Shown in pieces: positions 26,363 through 35,790 of a stretch of DNA of 64,000 nt. A model generated the notes under the pieces. The model was not told the origin of the DNA. It was given only the letters and a program-made list of their open reading frames with translations, and did not search any database. The position numbers and the translations under genes are program-made. This DNA is from Eubacterium callanderi. GTDB lineage: Bacteria > Bacillota > Clostridia > Eubacteriales > Eubacteriaceae. The first letter of the stretch is position 1; each line of letters opens with the position of its first letter. Where the stretch lies: the NCBI RefSeq assembly GCF_900142645.1, contig NZ_FRBP01000007.1, positions 212,662 through 276,661 on the forward strand. The letters run 5' to 3'.

Positions 26363-29300
26363 AACCCATTGCCCTTTACATGCACCATTTTGGCCCTTTT
26401 ATGGAGGAGCAGATTGATTTTACAAAGCTGGACAAGGAACTTTTTCTGATTACCGGCCCCACCGGCAGTGGGAAAACCACTATTTTTGACGGGCTGTGTT
26501 ACGCGCTGTACGGCGAGGGCAGCAATACTTTCCGGCAGTCAAGAGAGATGAAAAGCCAGTTTGGCGATCCGCTGGAAATGATGTGGGTGGATTTTACCTT
26601 TGAGCTGCGGGAAAAGACCTATCGTATCAGGCGAATCCCTGAGCAGGATCGGAAAAAAGAGCGTGGACAGGGCACTGCCCGGCAAAAGCACGAGGCGGCG
26701 CTGTACGAGATAGCGGGTAGTGAGGAAAAACTGATTTCCGCCTCAGTAGCTGAGGTGGGAGAAAAGATCCAGGAAATCCTCGGCATCAATGCCAACCAGT
26801 TCCGCCAGATTGTCATGCTGCCTCAGGGGGAGTTCAGCCGTCTTTTGAAAGCAAAGGAGGAGGAACGGGTTGAGCTCTTAAAAAGTATTTTTCGGATGGA
26901 TTTGTACAATAACCTCAAGGATAAGGTAGCCTCAGGCCTGCGGGAAATCCGAGGGCGCCACAATGACTTAAGCGTTGAGATGGAAACGGAGCGCCAGCAC
27001 ATCAAATGCGGCGGAGACTCCGAGCTTGCGGACACCCTGACACAGAATGATAAAACCATGGATTACGTGCTGGATTTAACCCGGAAAGAAATCGAGGCTG
27101 ACACGGCCAAAATTGATGCGCTGGCAGAACAGGAGAAAGAGGCTGTCCGGTCACTGGAGCAGCTGCGCATCACTCTGACCGCCGGCGAGCAGATTAACAG
27201 CCGGTTTGAACAGCTGGAAAACCAAAGGAAACGCCTGAAGGCGCTGCAGGATGAGCAGGATGTTATCCGGGAAAGAGAAGAGGCCCTGGCCCTGTCAAAG
27301 AAAGCACTGTCGGTCAAACCCTATGAGGAAGCCTGGAACCGGGCCTACCGCAAGAAGGAAGGGGCAGCGGCAGAGCTTGAAATGATTAAAGAGCGGCTGG
27401 AAAGCTGTCAGAAAGACCTTGAAAAATCAAAAGCAGAATACGAGGCAGTCAGCGCACCCGCATACAGCGCGGTTGTTGAGCAGCTTCAGGAAAAGCTCGA
27501 CATTGAAAAGAGGCTGTCCGAAAGCCTGCGTGCTTTTGAGGAAAAGCACACTGGATTACAAAGACGAAGCGGGGAGCTGGCACAGCTCGAGGAAAAAGGA
27601 AAACGCCAGCAGGAAGACAGTGAGTCCTTAAAAAAGCTGGAGCATGAGAGCTACACGCTGGATAAGGAAATATTCGAGCTGGAAAAAGCTTTTCAGCGAA
27701 GCGGCCATGAGCTGGAAAATCTGACTAGCCGGCAGAAGCGGGTGGAGGAGGCTCTGGAAATTTACAGTGTCATCGAAAACCGTGAGCGCCGGATTACAGC
27801 CCTGAGAAAGGAATGGAAGGAAAACCAGAACCGCATCAAGGCACAGGAGGCCGCCTGTCAGGCTTTAATTGAGAAGCAGCGGCAGCAAACCGCCGCGGGA
27901 CTGGCCGCAGGGCTTGAGGAGGGACAGCCCTGCCCGGTGTGCGGCAGCGTCCACCATCCCCGGAAGGCCGAGCTCCAGGAGTCTGTCGATGCGTCGGCTC
28001 TGGCCGAGATGACAGAGGCTTTGAATACACTCAAAATTAAAAGCGGCTCCCTGAAAAATGAGGGTACCCTGCAGCGCAAAGAAATTGAGACACGCCAGAA
28101 AGAGCTTTCAGGCCGACTTGCGGAAATGATGGATACCGTGGATAATGTGCTTCCAGATAAAGTGGAAGTGACCAGACTGCAAAAGCATCTGGAGGAGAGC
28201 TTTGAGGTTCTGCACGCCAGATGTCAGAATGCTGAGAAGGAGCTCAAGGCCAGGCAGAAGGAAAAAGGCGGCCTGGAGTCTGTGGCAAAGAAACTGAAAA
28301 CTCAGCTGGAAAGCTACGGGGCATTGGAGGGACAGCTGAGGGAAGCCCGGGAAGAAACTGGGCTGCTGCGCGGGCAGCTCTCCCAGATGGAGGAACAGAT
28401 AACAAATCTGGCGGAGGCTTTAAGATTTCCGCCCGAAATGGAAAACCCAAAGGCGTTTTTGAAAAAAGTTGAAAGCTTTGAGCGCAATACCAGTGCGTTA
28501 ATCGCTGAAAAGAAGGGGTATAAAGATAACATTCAGGCCAACCACCAGAAGCTGCTGCAGGAGGAAGCCGTACAGGCAGCCAACTTCAAAAATGGCAGTC
28601 AGGCTTTGGAAAAGGCCGCCGAGGAAGAAATCAAGCAGAGTGAAGACTACAGCAGAGCCCTCAGAGATGCGGGGCTTACATCGGAAATCTATGCGGGCTG
28701 CCATAACATGAGTGATGAAGCGATCCAGACAATGGAAGCCGGGCTGGAGCAGTACCGGTTTAACCTCAAAAGCACTGCCGAAAGGGTGCAGGAGCTTGAG
28801 GACGGGCTCAGGGATAAGAAACCCGTTGAGCTTACGCGTTACCGTGAAGACCAGCAGGCACTGGAAGCGCAGATCGAAGGCTACCGCCGGGAGATAACGA
28901 TTCTGAATGAAAAGATCACCCAGAACCGTCAGCAGATCGGGAAAATAGAGGGATTGGTACAGGAACTGAAAGAGGTCGAGCGCCTTCAGGGAATTTACAC
29001 CCATCTGGACCAGACCATCAAGGGAACCTTGGCAGGAAAGCCAAAGATCAGCTTTGAGCGGTATATCCTGTCTGCGTATTTGCAGGATATTCTGGAAAGC
29101 GCCAATGTTTTTCTGGAAAGAATGTCCTCAGGACGTTACCGCCTGGAGGTCATGGGTGACTTCAAGCAATCCGGCAACCGCGGCCTTGAAATCGAGGTGG
29201 TCGACGCCTATACCGGGCTGCGCCGCAGCGCCAACACCCTGTCGGGCGGGGAAACCTTTATGGCGGCACTGTCCATGGCCCTCGGACTTTCGGATATTGT

Positions 29301-29529
29301 CCAGTCCTACGCAGGCGGCATTTCACTGGATACGATTTTTATTGATGAAGGTTTTGCCACCCTGGACCCAGAGGCCCTTGATAATGCCATCAGCTGTCTG
29401 CTGTCCATCAAAAATGACGGCCGTACCGTGGGCATCATCTCTCACGTCGAAGAGCTTAAGGACCGTATTGATACCAAAATTATTGTGGAAAAAACCGAAG
29501 CGGGAAGTCATATTGACATTTCCTGTTAA
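26359..29529 (+). CDS. sbcC: Exonuclease subunit SbcC (Rad50-type ATPase)
   Basis: A 1056-residue SMC-like ATPase that partners SbcD. Walker A is GPTGSGKTTIFDG (about 34-46). Long coiled coils flank a zinc hook, CPVCG near residue 522. The C-terminal lobe has the ABC signature LSGGETFMA and Walker B LDTIFIDEGFATLD. Length and order fit full-length SbcC. The only gap before the next gene is about 40 bases, so the unit may extend into the reductase and thioredoxin genes. Confidence 0.93.
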   Translation: MKPIALYMHHFGPFMEEQIDFTKLDKELFLITGPTGSGKTTIFDGLCYALYGEGSNTFRQSREMKSQFGDPLEMMWVDFTFELREKTYRIRRIPEQDRKKERGQGTARQKHEAALYEIAGSEEKLISASVAEVGEKIQEILGINANQFRQIVMLPQGEFSRLLKAKEEERVELLKSIFRMDLYNNLKDKVASGLREIRGRHNDLSVEMETERQHIKCGGDSELADTLTQNDKTMDYVLDLTRKEIEADTAKIDALAEQEKEAVRSLEQLRITLTAGEQINSRFEQLENQRKRLKALQDEQDVIREREEALALSKKALSVKPYEEAWNRAYRKKEGAAAELEMIKERLESCQKDLEKSKAEYEAVSAPAYSAVVEQLQEKLDIEKRLSESLRAFEEKHTGLQRRSGELAQLEEKGKRQQEDSESLKKLEHESYTLDKEIFELEKAFQRSGHELENLTSRQKRVEEALEIYSVIENRERRITALRKEWKENQNRIKAQEAACQALIEKQRQQTAAGLAAGLEEGQPCPVCGSVHHPRKAELQESVDASALAEMTEALNTLKIKSGSLKNEGTLQRKEIETRQKELSGRLAEMMDTVDNVLPDKVEVTRLQKHLEESFEVLHARCQNAEKELKARQKEKGGLESVAKKLKTQLESYGALEGQLREAREETGLLRGQLSQMEEQITNLAEALRFPPEMENPKAFLKKVESFERNTSALIAEKKGYKDNIQANHQKLLQEEAVQAANFKNGSQALEKAAEEEIKQSEDYSRALRDAGLTSEIYAGCHNMSDEAIQTMEAGLEQYRFNLKSTAERVQELEDGLRDKKPVELTRYREDQQALEAQIEGYRREITILNEKITQNRQQIGKIEGLVQELKEVERLQGIYTHLDQTIKGTLAGKPKISFERYILSAYLQDILESANVFLERMSSGRYRLEVMGDFKQSGNRGLEIEVVDAYTGLRRSANTLSGGETFMAALSMALGLSDIVQSYAGGISLDTIFIDEGFATLDPEALDNAISCLLSIKNDGRTVGIISHVEELKDRIDTKIIVEKTEAGSHIDISC

Positions 29530-29570
29530 AGGGTTTAGGATAGAGTTACCAACAGGACGAGGAGAAAAGA

Positions 29571-30128
29571 ATGAAAATTACCGCGATTATGGGAAGCCAT
29601 CGGAATAATGGCCACACCAGTAAAATACTGAATTATTTTCTGGAGCAGATCCGGGAGGATAACGAGCTCCGACTCATCAATGTAAACAAGGTGCATGTGG
29701 AGCACTGCAAGGGCTGTGATTACTGCATTCCCCATCAGGGCGAGTGTGTGATCAAGGACGATGATATGACATGGATCTACGACGATTTTATGGACTGTGA
29801 TCTGCTGGTCATCGCAAGCCCTGTGTACTTTACCGCGTTTCCCTCCAAGCTGAAAACTGTTATTGACCGGACCCAGATGATCTATAATCTGGGGGATCAC
29901 TCCCATATTCCAAACAAGAAAATCATTTTTATCGGAGTGGGCGGCGCCCCGTCCTACGGGCACCAGTTCAAAGGCATGGAATACACGCTGGAATGGTATT
30001 TGAAAAATCTGAACGCCGTACCCATGGGTTTTGTGGAGATTTCCCACACCGATGAGACGCCGGCACTTGAAAATAAAAAAGCTGTCGCAGAGCTGGATGC
30101 GCAGGCACAGCAGATTAAAAATTTATAG
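29571..30128 (+). CDS. Iron-sulfur flavoprotein-like NAD(P)H reductase
   Basis: A 185-residue flavodoxin-fold protein with the FMN-phosphate loop GSHRNNGHTSK (about 8-18) and ASPVYFTAFPSKLK lining the flavin. It contains CKGCDYCIPHQGEC (about 46-59), which fits the C-x2-C-x2-C-x4-7-C cluster motif of archaeal/clostridial iron-sulfur flavoproteins. These reduce oxygen, peroxide or quinone-like acceptors. GAGGAG precedes the ATG. Thioredoxin follows after 11 bases, suggesting a redox operon. Confidence 0.78.
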   Translation: MKITAIMGSHRNNGHTSKILNYFLEQIREDNELRLINVNKVHVEHCKGCDYCIPHQGECVIKDDDMTWIYDDFMDCDLLVIASPVYFTAFPSKLKTVIDRTQMIYNLGDHSHIPNKKIIFIGVGGAPSYGHQFKGMEYTLEWYLKNLNAVPMGFVEISHTDETPALENKKAVAELDAQAQQIKNL

Positions 30129-30139
30129 GAGGCATTAAA

Positions 30140-30463
30140 ATGGCAAAGAAAGTAAATTCAAGCGAGTTTAAGAGTGAAGTTTTAGATCATAAAGGCGTTG
30201 TCCTGGTCGACTTTTTCGCGACCTGGTGCGGACCCTGTAAGGCTTTAACACCCATTGTGGACAAGCTGTCTGAGGAAATGAGCGGCAAAGTAAAGATCGT
30301 CAAGGTTGATATTGATGAAAACAGCGCCCTGGCCACAGAATACCGTGTCATGAGTGTCCCGACCATGAAGCTGTTCAAGAACGGTGAGGTGGTAGAGACC
30401 CTGGTTGGTTTGAGACCAGAGTCCGAGCTCAGAGATAAGCTGAATTACTACTCAGCGGAATAG
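30140..30463 (+). CDS. trxA: Thioredoxin
   Basis: A 107-residue thioredoxin with the active site WCGPCK (about Cys32 and Cys35) in FFATWCGPCKALTP, and the cis-proline MSVPTMKLF. AGGAGG lies before ATG 30140. It is cotranscribed with the flavoprotein gene and closed by a terminator. It probably serves as the dithiol reductant for cytosolic enzymes; whether it interacts with the neighbouring flavoprotein is unknown. Confidence 0.92.
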   Translation: MAKKVNSSEFKSEVLDHKGVVLVDFFATWCGPCKALTPIVDKLSEEMSGKVKIVKVDIDENSALATEYRVMSVPTMKLFKNGEVVETLVGLRPESELRDKLNYYSAE

Positions 30464-30481
30464 AGTAATAAAAAACAGAGA

Positions 30482-30524
30482 CCCCGGTCAAGGCTGCCAA
30501 GAGCAGTCCTGACCGGGGCTTTTT
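30482..30524. terminator. Bidirectional terminator between trxA and nagA
   Basis: CCCCGGTCA (30482-30490) pairs with TGACCGGGG (30510-30518). TTTTT follows on the plus strand, and a T-rich tail follows on the minus strand. Confidence 0.8.
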
Positions 30525-31639
30525 CATACCATGGATTTTCCCTTGATAAAAACTTTCACAACATTCAGGCTTTTATCAAGCAGCACCATATTGGCGAGCT
30601 TGCCGGGTTCCAGACTGCCCAGACGGTCAGACTCACCGATGACGCGCACCGGATTGACAGCCGCAGCCTGTACCGCGTCTGCCAGAGGAATGCCAAAGGC
30701 CACAGCGTTTCTCAGACAGTCCATAAGATTGGTAACTGAGCCTGCCAAAGTGCCGTCCGCAAGGGTTGCCCGGTTTCCGTGGACATGTACAGACTGTCCG
30801 CCGAGAGTATAGTCGCCGTCGTCCAGACCTGTGGCCCGCATGCTGTCGCTGATGAGAACAATGCGTTCGGCTGAGAAAAGCCTGAAAGCCGCCCGGACCA
30901 TAGCCGGGGCGACGTGAACACCATCGCAGATGAGCTCGGCCGTAACGCCGGGATGGTCAAAGGCCGCGCCGATGAGCCCAGGCTCCCGGTGGTTAAAGGG
31001 CGGCATGGCGTTAAAGAGGTGCGTTACATGGGAGGCCCCCAGATCAAAGGCATTGGAGGCTGTCTCAAAAGAGGCTTCGGTGTGGCCGAGTGAAATGACG
31101 GTTTCATCTTTCAGGGCAGTGATGAACTCAGAGGCGCCGGCAAGCTCAGGCGCCAGGGTGACCAGCTTGATACGGCCGCCTGAGATGGCGTTCAGCCGGC
31201 GGAACATCGGGATATCCGGCGGCATAAGATAACGGGCGTTTTGTGCGCCTTTCTTTTTTTCGGCGAGAAAAGGCCCTTCCATGTTGACGCCCAAAAGCAT
31301 GGCGCCGGCTTCCTGCTCTTGGTGGGCAGCGTTTTCGAAAATGCCGGACAGCTTTTTTTCAGAAAAGGTCATGGAGGCAGGCACAAAGCCTGTCACACCA
31401 CTGCGTGCCTGGTAAGCCGCTATGGCCTCAAGAGTATCTTCGGCGGCGTCACAGAAATCATGGCCCATGCAGCCGTGAAGGTGGATATCGGTGAGCCCGG
31501 GAATGGCGTAGAGGCCGGAGGCATCAAAAATTTTAGAATCCCCGGCAGCAGGCTCAGAGATCACGCTGCCGTTTACTGCCAAATCCCCTTTTTTAAAGGT
31601 ATTTTCCGGCGTATAGATCAAAGCGTTCTTTAGAATCAT
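30524..31639 (-). CDS. nagA: N-acetylglucosamine-6-phosphate deacetylase
   Basis: A 371-residue amidohydrolase that removes acetate from GlcNAc-6-phosphate. Metal and substrate motifs are visible: DIHLHG near residue 54, MEGPF near 124, LGHTEAS near 200 and ISDSMRATG near 267. The start overlaps the nagB stop by four bases. With NagB it converts GlcNAc-6-P, also the end product of sialic-acid breakdown from the divergent nan genes, to fructose-6-P. Confidence 0.92.
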   Translation of the reverse strand: MILKNALIYTPENTFKKGDLAVNGSVISEPAAGDSKIFDASGLYAIPGLTDIHLHGCMGHDFCDAAEDTLEAIAAYQARSGVTGFVPASMTFSEKKLSGIFENAAHQEQEAGAMLLGVNMEGPFLAEKKKGAQNARYLMPPDIPMFRRLNAISGGRIKLVTLAPELAGASEFITALKDETVISLGHTEASFETASNAFDLGASHVTHLFNAMPPFNHREPGLIGAAFDHPGVTAELICDGVHVAPAMVRAAFRLFSAERIVLISDSMRATGLDDGDYTLGGQSVHVHGNRATLADGTLAGSVTNLMDCLRNAVAFGIPLADAVQAAAVNPVRVIGESDRLGSLEPGKLANMVLLDKSLNVVKVFIKGKSMV

Positions 31640-32376
31640 CTCCGGACCTCGTTAATAATGGACAAGGCCGCTCTGTCCGCTACGACTATCAAATGGTTAT
31701 GGAGCTGTAAAATGGATGCCGGAACCTGTGGCGTGATGGGACCATAAAGGCTTTTGCAAAGGGCCTCGGCTTTCGCTGGCCCGCTGACGACCATCAGGAT
31801 ACAGTGAGCCTGCATGATAGCTTTAATTCCCAGCGTATAGGCATGGCGCGGCATTGTCTGAGGACTTTCAAAATAGCGTGCGTTGGCCTGGAGGGTACTT
31901 TCGGTCAGCGCGACACAGTGGGTCTCTTTTTCAAAGGCTTCGCCGGGTTCGTTAAAGCCGATATGTCCATTGCGTCCGAGGCCAAGGAGCTGGAGATCAA
32001 TGCCGCCGGACTCTGCAAGAAGAGCGTTGTAGCGCAGACATTCTTTGTGGGTATCGGTCTCCATGCCGTTTGGCAGGTGGGTGTTTTCTTTTTTGATATT
32101 GACGTGGTCAAACAGGTGGCTGTCCATAAAATAGCGGTAGCTCTGGGGATGACTGCCGGCAAGGCCCTTATATTCATCCAGGTTGATCGAGCGCACCCCG
32201 GAAAAATCCAGGTCACCTTTTTTATACCATTCCACCAGCTGGGCATACAGCCCCTCAGGGGTTGAACCAGTGGCCAGTCCAAGGGTACAGTCAGGTTTCA
32301 TGATAATCTGTGCCGAAACAATATTTGCCGCTTTTCGGCTTAAATCTTCATAATTTTCCGCAGAATATATTTTCAT
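31636..32376 (-). CDS. nagB: Glucosamine-6-phosphate deaminase
   Basis: A 246-residue isomerase/deaminase forming fructose-6-phosphate and ammonia. GLATGSTPEGLY (phosphate loop), SINLDEYKGL (catalytic Asp) and LGLGRNGHIGFNEPG (catalytic His/Glu) are intact. It is the first gene of the nagBA operon on the minus strand, with a sigma-70 promoter at 32420-32448. It lacks the long C-terminal allosteric tail of E. coli NagB, as is usual in Firmicutes. Confidence 0.93.
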   Translation of the reverse strand: MKIYSAENYEDLSRKAANIVSAQIIMKPDCTLGLATGSTPEGLYAQLVEWYKKGDLDFSGVRSINLDEYKGLAGSHPQSYRYFMDSHLFDHVNIKKENTHLPNGMETDTHKECLRYNALLAESGGIDLQLLGLGRNGHIGFNEPGEAFEKETHCVALTESTLQANARYFESPQTMPRHAYTLGIKAIMQAHCILMVVSGPAKAEALCKSLYGPITPQVPASILQLHNHLIVVADRAALSIINEVRR

Positions 32377-32419
32377 TGTGTTTTGCCTTTCTGGTTAACT
32401 TGTTTTGTTTGTTGTGTCC

Positions 32420-32448
32420 ATTATAGGTAGGATAAAGAAAAATTTCAA
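32420..32448 (-). promoter_or_regulatory. Sigma-70 promoter of nagBA
   Basis: Minus strand: TTGAAA (32448-32443), a 17-base spacer, TATAAT (32425-32420). A GAAA-AA-TTTC palindrome (32437-32446) overlaps the -35 and could be an operator for the RpiR-type regulator encoded downstream of the nan genes. Confidence 0.75.
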
Positions 32449-32468
32449 CGGAAGAAAAATTTTAGCAA

Positions 32469-32568
32469 GAACTTTCAAAGGAAAACGTTTAGATTTTAAT
32501 ATTAAAGGGTTTCAGGCATAAATAAGAAAGAACTTTCTAAAAATAAATAAATATTGAAAATAAAGTTC
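32469..32568. promoter_or_regulatory. Repeated GAACTTT sites in the nag/nan control region
   Basis: GAACTTTC occurs at 32469-32476 and 32530-32537, the latter inside a perfect AGAAAG-AA-CTTTCT palindrome (32525-32538). An inverted GAACTTT lies at 32562-32568 within the nanE promoter spacer. The spacing and placement suggest binding sites for the local RpiR-family sugar-phosphate regulator; the assignment is inferred. Confidence 0.5.
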
Positions 32569-32582
32569 AAAGAAAATATACT
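32554..32582 (+). promoter_or_regulatory. Sigma-70 promoter of the nan operon
   Basis: TTGAAA (32554-32559), a 17-base spacer, TATACT (32577-32582), about 42 bases before the nanE ATG. Confidence 0.75.
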
Positions 32583-32623
32583 GGTTTCAACAGCAAGAAG
32601 TACAAAGGAACAGGAGTTTTAAA

Positions 32624-33301
32624 ATGGATATACAGAATCATTTAATCGTTTCATGCCAGGCCCTGCCCGACGAGCCGCTGCATTCCTCATTTATTATGGG
32701 ACGGATGGCCAAAGCAGCAGAGGAAGGTGGCGCGAGGGGGATCCGCGCGAACACAAAGGCCGACATTACTGAGATAAAGAAAAACGTAGATCTGCCAGTG
32801 ATTGGAATTGTCAAAAAAAATTATGCTGACAGCGAGGTTTACATTACGCCCACCATGGCGGAAGTGAAGGAGCTGGCAGAAGCCAGGGCAGAGATCATCG
32901 CTATGGACGCAACGGTTAACCTGAGACCGGGAAAGATAACTTTGGATCAATTTTTTAAGACAGCCAGAGAGCAATATCCAAACCAGATGTTCATGGCGGA
33001 CTGCTCGACCGTTGAGGAGGCCCTGCACGCCGCGGCCATTGGCTTTGATTTTATCGGGACAACACTGGTGGGCTATACAAAACAGAGCGAGGGAATGAGA
33101 ATTGAAAACAATGATTTCGAAATCATTCGGGAAATCCTTAGAAAAAGCAAGACTCCGGTCATTGCCGAAGGCAATATCAATACGCCGGAGAAAGCGGCGA
33201 GAGTGCTGGAGCTCGGCTGCTACAGCGTTGTGGTGGGGTCGATTATTACGAGGCCGCAAGTCATCACCCGTAATTTTGTAAAAGCCATTGAGGCGCGGTA
33301 A
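32624..33301 (+). CDS. nanE: N-acetylmannosamine-6-phosphate 2-epimerase
   Basis: A 225-residue TIM-barrel epimerase that converts ManNAc-6-P to GlcNAc-6-P. The N-terminus carries VSCQALPDEPLHSS, and GGARGIRANTKADI and VIAEGNINTPEKA are family hallmarks. It leads the nan operon, linking sialic acid cleavage (NanA, then NanK) to the divergent nagBA genes. CAGGAG precedes ATG 32624. Confidence 0.92.
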   Translation: MDIQNHLIVSCQALPDEPLHSSFIMGRMAKAAEEGGARGIRANTKADITEIKKNVDLPVIGIVKKNYADSEVYITPTMAEVKELAEARAEIIAMDATVNLRPGKITLDQFFKTAREQYPNQMFMADCSTVEEALHAAAIGFDFIGTTLVGYTKQSEGMRIENNDFEIIREILRKSKTPVIAEGNINTPEKAARVLELGCYSVVVGSIITRPQVITRNFVKAIEAR

Positions 33302-33351
33302 GGTCACTGCGTTCAGGTTTAATATAATAATTTTTTAGAAGGAGTTATAAA

Positions 33352-34221
33352 ATGAAAGGTATTTATTCTGCATTGCTGGCATCCTTTGACGAACAGGGAA
33401 AGATTAACGAACAGGGGGTCCGGGAAATCGTTCGTCACAATATTGACAAAATGATGGTTGACGGGCTGTACGTTGGAGGCAGTACCGGTGAAAACTTTAT
33501 GCTGTCGACCGAGGAGAAAAAACAGATTTTTGAAATTGCCAAGGACGAAGCGGGCAGTGAGGTTAAACTGATTGCCCAGGTGGGTTCTATTAACGTCTAT
33601 GAGTCCATTGACCTTGCAAAGCATGCCACTGCGCTGGGGTATGACGCGATCTCGGCTGTAACGCCATTTTATTATAAATTCAGTTTTGAGGAAATCAAGG
33701 ACTATTACAATATGATCATTGACAGTGTGGACAACAGGCTGATTATCTATTCCATTCCGTTTTTAACCGGTGTGGACATGAGTGTTGAACAGTTTGGGGA
33801 GCTTTTTGAAAATCCAAAGATTATTGGCGTTAAATTTACCGCGGCGGATTTCTTTTTACTGGAAAGAATGCGAAAAGCTTACCCTGATAAGCTGATTTTT
33901 GCCGGATTTGACGAGATGATGTTGTCAGCGGCGGTGCTGGATGTAGATGGAGCCATTGGCTCAACCTTTAATGTGAACGGCCCACGCGCCAGACAGATTT
34001 ATGAATTGGCAAAAGCTGGAAAAATTGAGGAAGCCAGAGAAATCCAGCATACCACCAATGATCTGATTGCCGCTATTTTGGACAATGGCCTGTATCCCAC
34101 CATCAAATGTATTCTTGAGGAACAGGGCGTGCACGCGGGCTGCTGCCGTAAGCCGATGGCCAGCGCCACACCGGAAGCGCGTATACGCGCCAGAGAAATT
34201 TACAAGCAGTATATTAAATAA
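33352..34221 (+). CDS. nanA: N-acetylneuraminate lyase
   Basis: A 289-residue DHDPS/NAL-family aldolase splitting sialic acid into ManNAc and pyruvate. GGSTGEN (42-48) binds the pyruvate carboxylate. Tyr in LIIYSIPF and the Schiff-base Lys in IGVKFTAADF are present. GAAGGAG precedes the ATG. The operon context (NanE, transporter, ROK kinase, RpiR) makes NAL far more likely than dihydrodipicolinate synthase. Confidence 0.92.
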   Translation: MKGIYSALLASFDEQGKINEQGVREIVRHNIDKMMVDGLYVGGSTGENFMLSTEEKKQIFEIAKDEAGSEVKLIAQVGSINVYESIDLAKHATALGYDAISAVTPFYYKFSFEEIKDYYNMIIDSVDNRLIIYSIPFLTGVDMSVEQFGELFENPKIIGVKFTAADFFLLERMRKAYPDKLIFAGFDEMMLSAAVLDVDGAIGSTFNVNGPRARQIYELAKAGKIEEAREIQHTTNDLIAAILDNGLYPTIKCILEEQGVHAGCCRKPMASATPEARIRAREIYKQYIK

Positions 34222-34260
34222 AAAGAAACCAAAAGATTGTTTTTACAGGGGGGAAAATAA

Positions 34261-35790
34261 ATGCAGGGTTTTACAACAATTGATTTAATTATTCTGATCG
34301 TTTATCTGGCAGCTGTCCTGGTTATCGGGCTGGCTTTTGCAAAGAAAGACATGCAGGGAAAAGAATTCTTCAGGGGGGACGGAACGATTCCATGGTGGGT
34401 GACCTCTGTCTCGATTTTCGCCACACTGTTGAGTCCGATCTCTTTTCTGTCACTGGTGGGAAATTCTTATGCCGGCACATGGATTCTGTGGTTTGCGCAG
34501 CTTGGTATGCTGATTGCCATTCCAGTCACCATCCGGTTTTTCCTGCCCATGTACAGCCGCCTGAATATTGACACGGCCTATGAGTATCTTCAATTGCGTT
34601 TTGACAGCAGGGGTCTCCGTATTCTCGGGGCCATTATGTTTATCATTTACCAGATCGGCCGTATGTCCATCATTATGTACCTGCCATCCATGGTGTTGGC
34701 TAACCTGATGAATATCAATGTCAATATTCTGATTATTCTTATGGGCATTGTGGCCATTGCCTATTCTTACGCTGGTGGGATAAAATCTGTTTTATGGACC
34801 GATTTTATTCAGGGCTGTGTTTTGATTGCCGGCGTTGTCTTCGCTTTGATCTTCCTGATCTGCAGCATCGATGGCGGCATGGGCGCTGTGATGGGTGAGC
34901 TGGCGAATGGGAAATTTTTGTCCGATACCCAGATGCTTATTGATCCGAAAATATGGAAGGACAGTGTTTTGATCATCCTGGTGGGCGCGGGCTTTAATAC
35001 CTTTTCATCCTATATCTCAAGTCAGGATATTGTACAGCGTTTTACGACCACAACAGATGTTAAAAAGCTGAACAAAATGATGCTGACAAACGGCGCGCTG
35101 TCCATTTTTGTGGCAACAGTCTTTTACCTTATTGGTACGGGCCTTTATGTTTTCTACGGTCAAAACCCTGCGCTGGCTCAGACCGCTCAGCAGGACCAGA
35201 TTTTTGGCTCATTTATCGCGTATCAGCTGCCTGTGGGCATTACGGGCATTCTGCTGGCGGCTATCTACGCGGCTTCTCAGTCAACCCTGTCCACAGGATT
35301 GAACTCTGTGGCGACAAGCTGGACCCTTGATATCCAGACCATGGTGAGCAAAAAGGAGATGAGCTTTAAAAATCAGACCCGGATTGCCCAGTTTATTACC
35401 CTTGGAGTAGGGATCATTGCCATTGTGGTTTCCATGGTTTTAGCCAATGGAGAAATTAAGTCTGCCTATGAATGGTTTAATGGATTTATGGGGCTTGTCC
35501 TTGGTGTATTGGGCGGAACCTTTGTGCTGGGGGCTTTTACTAAAAAGGCTACAGATATCGGGGCATATGCGGCTTTTGCGGTATCTGCAGCGGTAGTGAT
35601 CTATCTGAAGTACAATGTGCCGGAAGTTTCAATCTGGGCTTACGCCATTATTTCAATTTTTGTATCACTCATAGTCGGTTATATCATCAGCGCGGTACAC
35701 CGGGCAGTCAGCAAAAAGAGCTTCAATTATGATGACCGGACCACCATCTTTTTCAAAAAAGATAAACAGGAAACAGGAGAAAAAGCATGA
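34261..35790 (+). CDS. Sodium:solute symporter (SSS), probable sialic acid transporter
   Basis: A 509-residue SSS-family transporter with about 13 helices. The early segment SPISFLSLVGNSYAGTWILWFAQLG and the central AAIYAASQSTLSTGLNSVATSW are typical of SSS carriers used for sialic acid in several bacteria. It lies between nanA and nanK-type genes, and the stop overlaps the next ORF by four bases. Sialic acid as substrate is inferred from context. Confidence 0.83.
   Translation: MQGFTTIDLIILIVYLAAVLVIGLAFAKKDMQGKEFFRGDGTIPWWVTSVSIFATLLSPISFLSLVGNSYAGTWILWFAQLGMLIAIPVTIRFFLPMYSRLNIDTAYEYLQLRFDSRGLRILGAIMFIIYQIGRMSIIMYLPSMVLANLMNINVNILIILMGIVAIAYSYAGGIKSVLWTDFIQGCVLIAGVVFALIFLICSIDGGMGAVMGELANGKFLSDTQMLIDPKIWKDSVLIILVGAGFNTFSSYISSQDIVQRFTTTTDVKKLNKMMLTNGALSIFVATVFYLIGTGLYVFYGQNPALAQTAQQDQIFGSFIAYQLPVGITGILLAAIYAASQSTLSTGLNSVATSWTLDIQTMVSKKEMSFKNQTRIAQFITLGVGIIAIVVSMVLANGEIKSAYEWFNGFMGLVLGVLGGTFVLGAFTKKATDIGAYAAFAVSAAVVIYLKYNVPEVSIWAYAIISIFVSLIVGYIISAVHRAVSKKSFNYDDRTTIFFKKDKQETGEKA

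Noticed and set aside
26823-28532. Several minus-strand frames of 65-84 residues inside sbcC
   Set aside because: Serine/leucine-rich translations opposite coiled-coil codons; shadows.
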